From positions 1,922,001 to 1,986,000 of the forward strand of contig NZ_RKHQ01000001.1 in the NCBI RefSeq assembly GCF_003751805.1: a stretch of DNA of 64,000 nt, in the 5' to 3' direction. Source of the DNA: Salana multivorans. Lineage in GTDB: Bacteria > Actinomycetota > Actinomycetes > Actinomycetales > Beutenbergiaceae. Position 1 is the stretch's first letter; each line of letters begins with the position of its first letter. A program made the translations under genes and the position numbers. Of this stretch, positions 1 to 8,393 are shown in pieces. The notes beneath the pieces are model-generated. The model did no database searches. It was not told where the DNA came from and saw only the letters and a program-made list of their open reading frames with translations.

Positions 1-815
1 GCCGTCTGCACGGTCCACGCGCCGGTGCCCTTGGCGCCGGCCTCGTCCAGGATGACGTCGACGAGTGCCTCGCCCGTCGCGGCGTCGTTCTGGCGCAGCA
101 CCTCGGCCGTGATCTCGACGAGGTAGGACTCGAGCTCGCCCGTGTTCCACTCGGCGAAGACGTCGGCGATCTGGGCCGGGGTCTTGCCGGTGCCGCGACG
201 GATCAGGTCGTACGCCTCGGCGATGAGCTGCATGTCGGCGTACTCGATGCCGTTGTGGACCATCTTGACGAAGTGGCCGGCGCCGTCGTGGCCGATGTGC
301 GTCACGCAGGGCTCGCCCTCGGCGATCGCCGCGATCGAGCGCAGGATCGGGCCGAGCGTCACCCACGCCTCGTCCGAGCCGCCGGGCATGATCGACGGGC
401 CGTTGAGCGCGCCCTCCTCGCCGCCGGAGATGCCGGCGCCGACGAAGTTGATGCCGGTCTCGCGGACCGCCTTCTCGCGGCGGATCGTATCCGGGAAGTG
501 CGCGTTCCCGCCGTCGACGATGATGTCGCCCGGCTCGAAGACGCGGACCAGCTCGTCGATGACCGCGTCCGTCCCGGCGCCGGCCTTCACCATGATGATG
601 GCCGTGCGCGGGCGCGCGAGCGACGCCGCGAACTCCTCGTAGGTGAAGGTCGGGACGAACTCGGCCTCCGGGTGCTCGACCACGAGGTGCTCGGTCTTCT
701 CCGGCGAGCGGTTGAAGATGGCGACCTTGTTGCCGTTCCGGGCGAGGTTGCGGGCCAGGTTCGACCCCATCACCGCAAGTCCGACGACACCGATATCAGC
801 GACAGGCTCAGTCAT
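1..815 (-). CDS. gnd: 6-phosphogluconate dehydrogenase (decarboxylating), 3' end beyond window
   Basis: Oxidatively decarboxylates 6-phosphogluconate to ribulose 5-phosphate in the cytosolic pentose phosphate pathway, making NADPH. The visible 271 residues begin at the ATG at 815 with an N-terminal Rossmann fold (GVVGLAVMGSNLARN, about residues 9-23). They include the substrate-binding GISGGEEGA stretch and the family signature around KMVHNGIEYADMQLI. Family members are about 470-490 residues, so roughly the C-terminal 40% lies beyond position 1. It is divergent from the MFS-purC pair. Identity is clear; which cofactor subtype it belongs to cannot be judged from this part. Confidence 0.96.
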   Translation of the reverse strand, partial: MTEPVADIGVVGLAVMGSNLARNLARNGNKVAIFNRSPEKTEHLVVEHPEAEFVPTFTYEEFAASLARPRTAIIMVKAGAGTDAVIDELVRVFEPGDIIVDGGNAHFPDTIRREKAVRETGINFVGAGISGGEEGALNGPSIMPGGSDEAWVTLGPILRSIAAIAEGEPCVTHIGHDGAGHFVKMVHNGIEYADMQLIAEAYDLIRRGTGKTPAQIADVFAEWNTGELESYLVEITAEVLRQNDAATGEALVDVILDEAGAKGTGAWTVQT

Positions 816-1085
816 GGCCCCATTCTGCCCTGCCGCGTCCAGCCCGTGGGCGCGGCGTCCGCCATGCGGTGCGGGTGGCGCTCGCCACGATGCCGGACGC
901 GGACCGGGGACGCGCGCCCGGAGTGTGCGACCATGGATGCGACCGCTCGGTCGACCCACGTCCCGCGTTCGCGCACGGCCCCTCCGGACCCGCGACGCCG
1001 CCCGTGCGGCCCCGGTGGTCCCGGGTCTCCCGCGCCGACCCGAAGGCCCCACCGGGCCCGCGGCGCCGCACGCCTGAGGTTCCCC

Positions 1086-2681
1086 GTGACCGACGCCCCC
1101 GCCCCCTACGAGACGACGCAGCCCTCGCCCTTCGGCTCGCCGTCCTCCCCCTCCTCACCCACGTCGCTGTGGGGACCCGACCTGCGCTGGACGACGATCG
1201 GGTCGCTCGTCCTCGTGCTCCTCGCGGCGTTCGAGGCGATGGCCGTCACGACCGTCATGCCGATCGTCGCGGCCGACCTCGACGGCCAGGAGCTCTACGC
1301 CGTCGCCTTCTCCTCGACGCTCGCCGCCTCGGTCATCGCGATGGTCGCGGCCGGCCGGTGGTCCGACCGCTCCGGACCCGCCGGGCCGCTCGTCGGCGGC
1401 GTCGTCGTCTTCCTCGTCGGACTCGTCGTGGCCGGGACGGCCGGCTCGATGCCGATCCTCGTCGTCGGCCGGTTCCTCCAGGGGCTCGGCGGCGGCGCCA
1501 TCACCGTGACGCTCTACGTCCTCATCGCGCGCCTGTACCCGGCATTCCTGCAGCCGCGCATCTTCGGGCTCTTCTCCGCGGCCTGGGTCGTGCCGTCGAT
1601 GGTCGGCCCGTACCTCGCGGGCGTCATCACCGAGCACGCGAGCTGGCACTGGGTGTTCCTCGGCGTCGCGCTCGTGGAGATCCCGGCGCTCGCCCTCCTC
1701 GTCCCGGCGCTGCGCTCGCTGCGCGCGGCGTCCCGCGCCGTCGACACGGGTGGCGACGCGAGCGCCGACCCGACCCGGATCGACGACGCGGCCGGCGTCC
1801 TCGCGGTGGATGCCGCTGCGACGGTGGACGGCGTCCCCGGCGCCCCGCGGCGCGGCGCCCGCGTGCTGGCCACGCCCGTGGCGCTGGCGCTGGCGACGGT
1901 CGTCGCGATCGGAGTCGTCGCGGTCGGCAGCCTGGTCGAGGTGATCGACGGTCCGATCGTGTGGGCCGGCGTGGCCGCGGTCCTGGTCCTCGTGGTCCTC
2001 GCCCTGCGGCAGCTCCTTCCGCCGGGGACGCTGCTCGCCGCCCGCGGGCTGCCCGCGACCATCCTCGTGCGCGGCACGCTCGCCGCGACCTACTTCGGCA
2101 CCGAGATCTACCTGCCGCTCATGCTCCAGCGCGAGCACGACCTCACGCCATCGCGCGCCGGGCTCGTGCTCACGGCCGGCGCGATCTCGTGGTCGATCGG
2201 CTCGGCGATCCAGGCCCGGCTCGGGCTGCGGGCGCCGTCGCCGCGGCTCGTCGTCATCGGGTCGAGCATCGTGGCGTTCGCCGTCGGCATCCAGCTCGTC
2301 AGCGTCCTGGCCGGGTTCGGCGTGTGGGGCGCGCTCGTCGGCTGGTTCGTCGGCGGGTCGGGGATGGGCCTCGCGATGCCGCGGATCACCATGCTCGTGC
2401 TCGCCTACGCGCCGGTCAGGGAGCAGGGCGCGGCGTCGGCGGCGCTGTCCATCAGCGACGCCGTCGGGGCCTCGTCGATCACGGCGGTCATGGGCGTGCT
2501 CGCGGTCACGGTCGGCGGCGTCGAGGCGGGCGCGGTGGCGTACGCGTCGTGCTTCGCGCTGGCGCTCGCGGTCGGCGTCGCGACGTTCCTGATCGGTCGG
2601 CGCACGGCGCTGGCCGGTGCCACGTCCGAGGCCGCGGCCGATGGTGGGGGCGTCGGCGGCTCTGCCACACTGGCGACGTGA
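1086..2681 (+). CDS. MFS-family drug/efflux transporter
   Basis: Predicted proton-coupled major facilitator superfamily exporter of the inner membrane, 531 residues. A hydrophobic helix series starts near residue 30 (SLVLVLLAAFEAMAVTTVMP). It has the DHA-type opening (TVMPIVAADL) and an MFS loop 2-3 motif (AGRWSDRSGP). A charged Asp/Ala-rich cytoplasmic loop lies at about residues 215-255. GTG at 1086 is chosen because it is the last good start before the first helix; the open frame runs far upstream but in non-coding-like sequence. The stop codon overlaps purC by 4 nt (GTGA), so the two are probably co-translated. The substrate is unknown. Confidence 0.85.
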   Translation: MTDAPAPYETTQPSPFGSPSSPSSPTSLWGPDLRWTTIGSLVLVLLAAFEAMAVTTVMPIVAADLDGQELYAVAFSSTLAASVIAMVAAGRWSDRSGPAGPLVGGVVVFLVGLVVAGTAGSMPILVVGRFLQGLGGGAITVTLYVLIARLYPAFLQPRIFGLFSAAWVVPSMVGPYLAGVITEHASWHWVFLGVALVEIPALALLVPALRSLRAASRAVDTGGDASADPTRIDDAAGVLAVDAAATVDGVPGAPRRGARVLATPVALALATVVAIGVVAVGSLVEVIDGPIVWAGVAAVLVLVVLALRQLLPPGTLLAARGLPATILVRGTLAATYFGTEIYLPLMLQREHDLTPSRAGLVLTAGAISWSIGSAIQARLGLRAPSPRLVVIGSSIVAFAVGIQLVSVLAGFGVWGALVGWFVGGSGMGLAMPRITMLVLAYAPVREQGAASAALSISDAVGASSITAVMGVLAVTVGGVEAGAVAYASCFALALAVGVATFLIGRRTALAGATSEAAADGGGVGGSATLAT

Positions 2682-3610
2682 GCGAACAGCCGACGGCCCT
2701 GCCCGCGACGATCCCGGGCTGGCGGCACGTCGCCGCCGGCAAGGTCCGCGACCTCTACGTCCCCGAGGCGAACCCCGAGTGGGGCGACGACGTCGTCCTC
2801 GTCGTCGCGAGCGACCGGATCTCCGCGTACGACCACGTGCTCGCCACGTCGATCCCGGACAAGGGCGCGATCCTCACGGCGCTGTCGGTGTGGTGGTTCG
2901 AGCGGCTCGCGGACGTCGTGCCGAACCACCTGGTCTCGCTCGCCGTGCCGTCCTCGGTCGAGGGCCGCGCGATGATCTGTCGCCGGCTGGACATGTACCC
3001 CGTCGAGTGCGTGGCGCGCGGGTACCTCACGGGTTCCGGCCTGGCCGAGTACCGCGCGGACGGGACGGTCTGCGGGCTGCGGCTGCCGGACGGGCTGGTC
3101 GACGGGTCGCCGCTGCCGCGTCCGATCTACACGCCGGCGGCCAAGGCCGCGGTCGGGGAGCACGACGAGAACGTCACCTTCGAGCAGGTCGCGGCCGTCG
3201 TGGGGGAGTCGGTCGCCGCCGCGCTGCGGACGACGACGCTCGCCGTCTACGAGGCGGCCGAGGAGATCGCGGCCGAGCGCGGGATCGTGCTCGCCGACAC
3301 CAAGCTCGAGTTCGGCTCGCTGCCGAGCGTCGACGGCGAGGACCGCGGCGCGGCGGCGCGGATCGTGCTCGGCGACGAGGTGCTGACGCCGGACTCCTCG
3401 CGGTTCTGGGACGCCGCGACGTGGCGTCCGGGGCAGTCCCAGGCGAGCTTCGACAAGCAGTACGTGCGCGACTGGCTGACGTCGGCGGCGTCGGGCTGGG
3501 ACCGCGCGTCGGACGAGCCGCCGCCGGCGCTGCCGGCCGAGGTGGTCGAGCTGACCCGAGCCCGCTACGTCGAGGCGTACGAGCGGCTCACCGGCCGCGA
3601 CTGGCTGTAG
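2678..3610 (+). CDS. purC: Phosphoribosylaminoimidazole-succinocarboxamide synthase
   Basis: SAICAR synthase joins CAIR and aspartate with ATP in step 8 of de novo IMP synthesis. The 310-residue product shows the family order: GKVRDLY near the N-terminus (ATP loop), VVASDRISAYD, PVECVARGYLTGSG (about residues 108-121), and DTKLEFG with the SSRFWDA stretch in the C-terminal half. The GTG start sits in a 4-nt overlap with the MFS stop codon. Length fits the long actinobacterial PurC type. The pathway partners purS, purQ and purL lie further downstream in the window. Confidence 0.97.
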   Translation: MSEQPTALPATIPGWRHVAAGKVRDLYVPEANPEWGDDVVLVVASDRISAYDHVLATSIPDKGAILTALSVWWFERLADVVPNHLVSLAVPSSVEGRAMICRRLDMYPVECVARGYLTGSGLAEYRADGTVCGLRLPDGLVDGSPLPRPIYTPAAKAAVGEHDENVTFEQVAAVVGESVAAALRTTTLAVYEAAEEIAAERGIVLADTKLEFGSLPSVDGEDRGAAARIVLGDEVLTPDSSRFWDAATWRPGQSQASFDKQYVRDWLTSAASGWDRASDEPPPALPAEVVELTRARYVEAYERLTGRDWL

Positions 3611-3636
3611 CCGGGCAACCGGCGGGCAGACGGGGA

Positions 3637-3650
3637 CCGGCGGCCGCCGG
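3637..3650. other. GC palindrome between convergent genes
   Basis: CCGGCGGCCGCCGG is a perfect 14-bp palindrome in the 58-bp gap where purC and the TNT gene converge. It could form a short hairpin and act as a weak bidirectional terminator, but it has no U-tract. Confidence 0.3.
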
Positions 3651-3668
3651 GTAGCTGGCCAGCCGTCG

Positions 3669-5291
3669 TCAGGGGCCGACGGTCACCTGGAGCAGGGCAC
3701 CGGACTGGACGAGCTGGCGGACGCCCTCGCCGTCCTGGGCGAGCCGGAACCGGAGCGAGCCGCCCGGCTGGCCGAACCACGGCTGGACGATCTCCGCCTC
3801 GACGGTCAGCGGCCGCGTCGTCAGGAGCTGGAAGAGCCGCACGTGCTGCTGACCGGCGACCGGCGGGAGCGCCCGCATCTCGATCGGCGTGGCCCACGGG
3901 AACAGGAAGACCCCGTCGAGGGCGCCGATCCGGTCGAGCGCGACGCCCGCCGGCAGCGTCGTGAGGATCGCGCCGCCGCCCGCCTGGAGCTGCCCGTAGA
4001 GCTGGGCGTAGCTCGGGCGGTAGGACGCGGAGCGGGTGTCGAGGTCGTGCCGCGGCACGGGCGTTGCGGCCGGGACGGGCGCCGAGAGGTAGCTCCACAG
4101 CCAGTCGCAGGCCTCGCGCTCGGTCGCGGCCGAGTGGAAGGACTCGAAGACGCCGTAGTCGCGCACGCCGACCTCGAACCGGCTGCCGACCGCGCGGACC
4201 TCCATCGCGCCCTCGAGCAGCGACGCCGACGGCGACTCGCTCGGCAGCAGGACGGCCTCCCCGGGGTAGCCGACGTCGTCGAGCCGGCGACGCAGCGCGG
4301 CCGCGGCGGCACCGGGCGTCGCCGTGGAGTTGCGCAGCCAGTCCGGGACCAGCTCGGCGCTGCGCGGGTAGCTGCGCAGGTCGGCGAGCCACTGCTCGTC
4401 GGTCGGCATCGGCGTGGCGGGGAGCGGCTCGCCCGCGGCCGGCACCATGCGCAGGCCCGGCGCGTTCCAGTACGGGCGCCGCTCCCACTCGAACGTGGCC
4501 GTGACGTCGTCGGAGCCCGGCGTCACGGTGAGGTAGGCGGCGAGCCACGCGCCGGCGGTGGGGTCGGCCTTGGCCGCGCGCAGCCGGGCGAGGGCGGTCA
4601 CCGCCGCGTCCGGGACCTCGAGCCGGACGACGCCCTCGGGCGTCGTGAGGTACGTCCGACCGGAGTGCTGCGTCCCGGCCTGCGACCACTCCAGGTGCGC
4701 GGTCTCCCAGCCGGACCAGGTGCGGTCGGGTGTCTGCTCGGCCAGGGCGGCGGCGGCGCGCAGGGCGGCCGCAGCCTCCAGGAGCAGCGGGTCGACGGGC
4801 GGCGTCCAGGACAGCCGCGTGCTGGTGGGCTCGGGGGTCGGCTCCGGCTCCGGGTGCGCCTCGGCCTCGGCGGTCGGCTCCTGCTCGGCCCCGGACGAGT
4901 GCTCCGGCTCCGGGTCGACGGCCTCCGGCTCGACCTCGGCGACCGGCTCCTGCTCCGAGACCTCCGTCTCCTCCGCGCGCCCCGCGTCCTCGTCCTCGTC
5001 CTCGGCGGGAGCCGGCGGCTCGCCGGGCAGCGGCGGCTCCACCGGAACCGGCGGCGCGACCGGCGCGGGCGGAACGGCCGGCGCGGGCGGCACCGGGGGC
5101 GCGGGCGGCGTCGGAACCTCGGGCGCGGCCGGAACCTCGGGCGCGGCCGGCGGCGTCGGCGCGCCGGGGACCGTCGGGACCTCGGGCGTCCCGGGCGCGG
5201 GCGGTGCCGGCGGGAACGCGGGGGGCGGCGGGGGCGTGCTCGACCCCTCGGGCGCGTGCGGCGTCTCCGGCTGCTCGGGCGTGAGGCTCAT
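3669..5291 (-). CDS. TNT-domain protein, probable NAD+ glycohydrolase
   Basis: 540 residues. Residues about 1-160 are Pro/Ala/Glu-rich low complexity. Residues about 160-420 form a globular region (WERRPYW, DLRSYPRS) that I do not assign firmly; it recalls the YezG/DUF600-like fold. The last ~110 residues match the tuberculosis necrotizing toxin (TNT) fold: ALDRIGALDGVFLFP, MRALPP and WFGQPGG. The Gln and the Arg sit where mycobacterial CpnT has NAD-contacting residues. TNT enzymes hydrolyse NAD+. No signal peptide, WXG100 domain or adjacent immunity gene is visible. The ATG at 5291 is used; an in-frame ATG at 5300 is possible. Transcribed away from purS, inside a purine cluster. The domain call is by motif and the toxin role is inference. 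Confidence 0.75.
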   Translation of the reverse strand: MSLTPEQPETPHAPEGSSTPPPPPAFPPAPPAPGTPEVPTVPGAPTPPAAPEVPAAPEVPTPPAPPVPPAPAVPPAPVAPPVPVEPPLPGEPPAPAEDEDEDAGRAEETEVSEQEPVAEVEPEAVDPEPEHSSGAEQEPTAEAEAHPEPEPTPEPTSTRLSWTPPVDPLLLEAAAALRAAAALAEQTPDRTWSGWETAHLEWSQAGTQHSGRTYLTTPEGVVRLEVPDAAVTALARLRAAKADPTAGAWLAAYLTVTPGSDDVTATFEWERRPYWNAPGLRMVPAAGEPLPATPMPTDEQWLADLRSYPRSAELVPDWLRNSTATPGAAAAALRRRLDDVGYPGEAVLLPSESPSASLLEGAMEVRAVGSRFEVGVRDYGVFESFHSAATEREACDWLWSYLSAPVPAATPVPRHDLDTRSASYRPSYAQLYGQLQAGGGAILTTLPAGVALDRIGALDGVFLFPWATPIEMRALPPVAGQQHVRLFQLLTTRPLTVEAEIVQPWFGQPGGSLRFRLAQDGEGVRQLVQSGALLQVTVGP

Positions 5292-5301
5292 GGGCTCCAT
5301 C

Positions 5302-5328
5302 TTGGCATCGACCACCGACCGGTAGGAT
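5302..5328 (+). promoter_or_regulatory. Candidate purS promoter
   Basis: TTGGCA (5302-5307) and TAGGAT (5323-5328) resemble -35 and -10 hexamers, but the spacer is only 15 bp, so the -35 assignment is weak. They lie 35 nt before the purS ATG and just outside the divergent TNT gene start. Confidence 0.35.
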
Positions 5329-5362
5329 CGCCTCGTTCCCACCGACAAGTCGAAAGCGAACC

Positions 5363-5617
5363 ATGCCGCGCATCGTCGTCGAGGTCATGCCCAAGCCCGA
5401 GATCCTTGACCCGCAGGGGAAGGCCGTCAACGGCGCGCTCCCGCGACTGGGGTTCTCCGGGATCACCGGTGTCCGTCAGGGCAAGCGGTTCGAGCTCACC
5501 GTCGACGGGCCGGTGACGCCGGAGGTCCTCGCCGACGTCCGCCGCGCGGCCGAGACCGTCCTGTCCAACCCGGTCATCGAGGACGTGGTGCGCGTCGAGG
5601 CCGAGGAGTCCGAGTGA
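5363..5617 (+). CDS. purS: Phosphoribosylformylglycinamidine synthase subunit PurS
   Basis: The small 84-residue subunit of the three-part FGAM synthase (PurS, PurQ, PurL), which amidates FGAR in step 4 of purine synthesis. PurS bridges PurL and PurQ. Typical features are the [17 protein letters not shown] opening, the [13 protein letters not shown] middle and an acidic end. The ATG at 5363 is the natural start. The stop overlaps purQ by 4 nt (GTGA), which implies coupled translation. Confidence 0.96.
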   Translation: MPRIVVEVMPKPEILDPQGKAVNGALPRLGFSGITGVRQGKRFELTVDGPVTPEVLADVRRAAETVLSNPVIEDVVRVEAEESE

Positions 5618-6369
5618 CCGCCCCCGTCGCCGAGGCGGCCGGCACCGCCGCGACCCCCGACGCGAACGGGGCCCGGATCGGCGTCGTCACCTTCCCGGGG
5701 ACGCTCGACGACCGCGACGCCGCCCGCGCCGTGCGCCGGGCCGGTGGCGTGGCCGTCCCGCTCTGGCACGCCGACCACGACCTCAAGGGCGTCGACGCCG
5801 TCGTCCTGCCCGGCGGGTTCTCCTACGGCGACTACCTGCGCGCCGGTGCGATCGCGCGGTTCGCGCCGGTCATGTCCGAGATCGTCGACGCGGCGAACCG
5901 CGGCATGCCCGTCCTCGGGATCTGCAACGGCTTCCAGATGCTGACCGAGGCGCACCTGCTGCCCGGGTCGATGGTGAAGAACGACCACCTGCACTTCATC
6001 TGCCGCGACCAGAAGCTCCGCGTCGAGAACGCCGACACGGCCTGGACCCACGAGTACCGCAGGGGCCAGGAGATCGTCGTCCCGCTGAAGAACCAGGACG
6101 GCCAGTACGTCGCCGACGAGGCGACGCTCGACCGGCTCGAGGGCGAGGGGCTCGTCGCGTTCCGGTACGTCGGCGTCAACCCGAACGGCTCCCGCCGGGA
6201 CATCGCCGGGATCACGAACGAGCGCGGCAACGTCGTGGGGCTCATGCCGCACCCGGAGCACGCGATCGAGCCCGGTTTCGGGCCGGACGCCGCAGCCGGT
6301 CCACGGCAGGGCACCGACGGGCTGACGTTCTTCACCTCCGCCATCGCCTCGGTGCTCGCGCGCGCCTGA
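5614..6369 (+). CDS. purQ: Phosphoribosylformylglycinamidine synthase subunit PurQ (glutaminase)
   Basis: Class I glutamine amidotransferase subunit that feeds ammonia to PurL. Of 251 residues, the first ~20 are an Ala-rich extension. Then come [17 protein letters not shown], the oxyanion region [13 protein letters not shown], the nucleophile elbow GICNGFQ (Cys near residue 106) and the C-terminal GLMPHPEHA that supplies the His and Glu of the triad. The GTG start overlaps purS by 4 nt. Its synthetase partner purL is about 20.5 kb downstream. Confidence 0.97.
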   Translation: MTAPVAEAAGTAATPDANGARIGVVTFPGTLDDRDAARAVRRAGGVAVPLWHADHDLKGVDAVVLPGGFSYGDYLRAGAIARFAPVMSEIVDAANRGMPVLGICNGFQMLTEAHLLPGSMVKNDHLHFICRDQKLRVENADTAWTHEYRRGQEIVVPLKNQDGQYVADEATLDRLEGEGLVAFRYVGVNPNGSRRDIAGITNERGNVVGLMPHPEHAIEPGFGPDAAAGPRQGTDGLTFFTSAIASVLARA

Positions 6370-6426
6370 CGCTCCGCGCGCATCGCGGGCGGACCCTGTG
6401 AAGGTCCTGACCGCGGCCGGTTCGAC

Positions 6427-6456
6427 ACCGTAACCTACGCATCCGTAGGTTACGGT
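6427..6456. promoter_or_regulatory. 30-bp palindromic operator with -10 element
   Basis: Two perfect 13-bp arms (ACCGTAACCTACG and its complement) flank a 4-nt centre (CATC). The symmetry is that of a TetR-type dimer site. Its last six bases TACGGT (6451-6456) fit an actinobacterial -10 (TAnnnT) placed 6 nt before the ATG at 6463. That would put transcription start at or near the start codon, giving a leaderless mRNA blocked by any bound repressor. The regulator gene is not evident nearby. Confidence 0.72.
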
Positions 6457-6462
6457 CGGAGC

Positions 6463-8262
6463 ATGAGGTTTCCCCCGTCCGACGGCGTCCTGCCGGCTTC
6501 CCCGAACGAGAGCGACGCGCAGCCCGTCGAGGCCTGGGCGCCGCGCGAGGTCATCGTCCCCGCCGAGTCGGTGCCGGAGCAGCTCCACGCCAGCGCGCGC
6601 ACCTGGCCGCGTCGCGTGGCCGTCGACTTCCTGCGCCGGACCACGACGTACCGCGACCTCGAGCGCCGGGTGCTCCGCGCCGCGCAGGGACTGCTCGACC
6701 TCGGCGTGCGGGCCGGTGACCGGGTCGCCATCGTCATGCCGAACTGCACCTCCCACGTCGTCGCGTTCTACGCGGCGCTGCGGGTGGGGGCCGTCGTCGT
6801 CGAGCACAACCCGACCTACCCGGCGAGCCAGCTCGCCCACCAGCTCGCGGACTCGGGCGCGCTCGTGGCGATCGCCTGGGAGCCGAGCGTCCCGGCCGCG
6901 CTCGCGGCGCGCGAGGGCAGCGCGCTGCGCACCGTCGTCGCGGTCGACCTGACGGCCGATCTGCCGCGGTCCTCGCGCCTCATGCTCTCGCTCCCGCTCC
7001 GCGCTGCCCGTCGCGCCCGCGCCACGATGCGCGGCCCCGTCCCGCGCGCGGCGGTGCGCTGGGAGAGCGTGCTGGAGGCGCCGGAGCTGCCCGAGAGCCA
7101 CCCGTTCCCCGGGGCCGACGACGTCGCGATCCTGCAGTACACCGGCGGGACGACCGGCACCCCGAAGGGCGCCGTCCTCACCCACCGCAACCTCCTCGCG
7201 AACGCCGTCCAGTGCGAGGAGTGGACGCGGATGGGCCGCGGCGAGCAGACCATGGTCGGAGCGCTGCCGTTCTTCCACGCGTTCGGGCTGCAGACGCTGC
7301 TCGTGCTCGGCATCCGCACGGCCTCGACGCTCGTCCCGTTCCCCCGGTTCGACCCCGAGGCCATCGTCGCGTCGCAGCGGCGCCGGCCCGCGACGTTCTT
7401 CCCGGCGGTGCCGCCGATGCTGGAGCGCACGGTCCGGGTGGCGGCCGCCAAGGGCGTCGACCTCACGTCCTTCTCGTTCGCGTTCTCCGGCGCGATGCCG
7501 CTCCCGGCCCAGACCGCGCGGGAGTGGGAGAGCGCGACCGGCGGGTATGCGATCGAGGGCTACGGCATGACGGAGACCGGTCCCGTCGCGCTCGGCAACC
7601 CCGTCTCGCCGGCGCGGCGGCCCGGGTCGCTCGGGCTGCCGTTCCCCTCGACGCAGATCCGCGTCGTCGATCCCGAGACGCTCGACGACGTGTCGGACGG
7701 CACCCGCGGCGAGCTGCTCGTCCGCGGTCCGCAGGTGTTCCGCGGCTACTGGAACCGGCCGGAGGAGAGCGCGGCGCAGCTCCTGGAGGACGGGTGGCTG
7801 CGGACCGGCGACATCGTGGTGCGCGACGAGACCGGGTTCGTCACGCTCGTCGACCGGATCAAGGAGATGATCGTGACGGGCGGGTTCAAGGTCTACCCGT
7901 CGCAGGTCGAGGACCACCTGCGGGAGATGCCGGGGGTCGCCGACGTCGCCGTCGTCGGGATGCCGGCCGGGGACATCGGCGAGAAGGTGGTGGCCGCCGT
8001 CGTGCTCGACGGGACCGTGCCCGAGATCTCGCTCGCCGACCTGCGCGCGTGGGCGGCGCAGCACCTCACGGGGTACGCGCTGCCGAAGGAGCTGCACGTC
8101 GTGAGCGAGCTGCCGCGCTCGCTCATCGGGAAGGTGCTGCGGCGCAGCGTGAAGGAGGGCCTGCTCGCCGGGACGGCCGATGACGCCGGTCGTGCCGATG
8201 CGGACGGCGCCGGCGGTGCCGGCGACCCGGCGCGGGCGACGACGGACGCGACGGCGAGCTGA
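6463..8262 (+). CDS. Long-chain fatty-acid--CoA ligase (acyl-CoA synthetase)
   Basis: Adenylate-forming enzyme that activates fatty acids to acyl-CoA through acyl-AMP. The 599-residue protein has the P-loop-like YTGGTTGTPKGA (about residues 226-237), the GYGMTETGP A5 motif, the WLRTGDI A7 motif, the DRIKEMIVTGGFKVYP hinge and a C-terminal Lys in SLIGKVLRR. The last ~35 residues are an Ala/Gly/Asp-rich tail. The ATG at 6463 follows the palindromic operator and has no good Shine-Dalgarno, consistent with leaderless expression. It starts the lipid-metabolism block; the chain-length preference cannot be read. Confidence 0.93.
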   Translation: MRFPPSDGVLPASPNESDAQPVEAWAPREVIVPAESVPEQLHASARTWPRRVAVDFLRRTTTYRDLERRVLRAAQGLLDLGVRAGDRVAIVMPNCTSHVVAFYAALRVGAVVVEHNPTYPASQLAHQLADSGALVAIAWEPSVPAALAAREGSALRTVVAVDLTADLPRSSRLMLSLPLRAARRARATMRGPVPRAAVRWESVLEAPELPESHPFPGADDVAILQYTGGTTGTPKGAVLTHRNLLANAVQCEEWTRMGRGEQTMVGALPFFHAFGLQTLLVLGIRTASTLVPFPRFDPEAIVASQRRRPATFFPAVPPMLERTVRVAAAKGVDLTSFSFAFSGAMPLPAQTAREWESATGGYAIEGYGMTETGPVALGNPVSPARRPGSLGLPFPSTQIRVVDPETLDDVSDGTRGELLVRGPQVFRGYWNRPEESAAQLLEDGWLRTGDIVVRDETGFVTLVDRIKEMIVTGGFKVYPSQVEDHLREMPGVADVAVVGMPAGDIGEKVVAAVVLDGTVPEISLADLRAWAAQHLTGYALPKELHVVSELPRSLIGKVLRRSVKEGLLAGTADDAGRADADGAGGAGDPARATTDATAS

Positions 8263-8356
8263 ACCCGGCGGCGCGCCGCAGACCCCGGCGATCTACCCGG
8301 GGCACGCGTGTCGTTCCCGGGGCGGGCCGCGTCCCGGTGCCATCCTGAGAACAGCC

Positions 8357-8393
8357 GAAGGGCCCCTCGACGTAGCGTGTCGAGGGGCCCTTC
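8357..8393 (+). terminator. Hairpin terminator after acyl-CoA synthetase
   Basis: Perfect 14-bp inverted repeat (GAAGGGCCCCTCGA at 8357-8370, complement at 8380-8393) around a 9-nt loop, about 95 nt after the stop codon. A GTGTGTG tract replaces the U-run, as is common in high-GC actinobacteria. Confidence 0.82.

Noticed and set aside
255..1085. Long open frame upstream of the MFS gene
   Set aside because: It is antisense to gnd and a non-coding leader; the translation is Asp/Arg/Ala-rich with no domain, and the MFS helices begin only after 1086.
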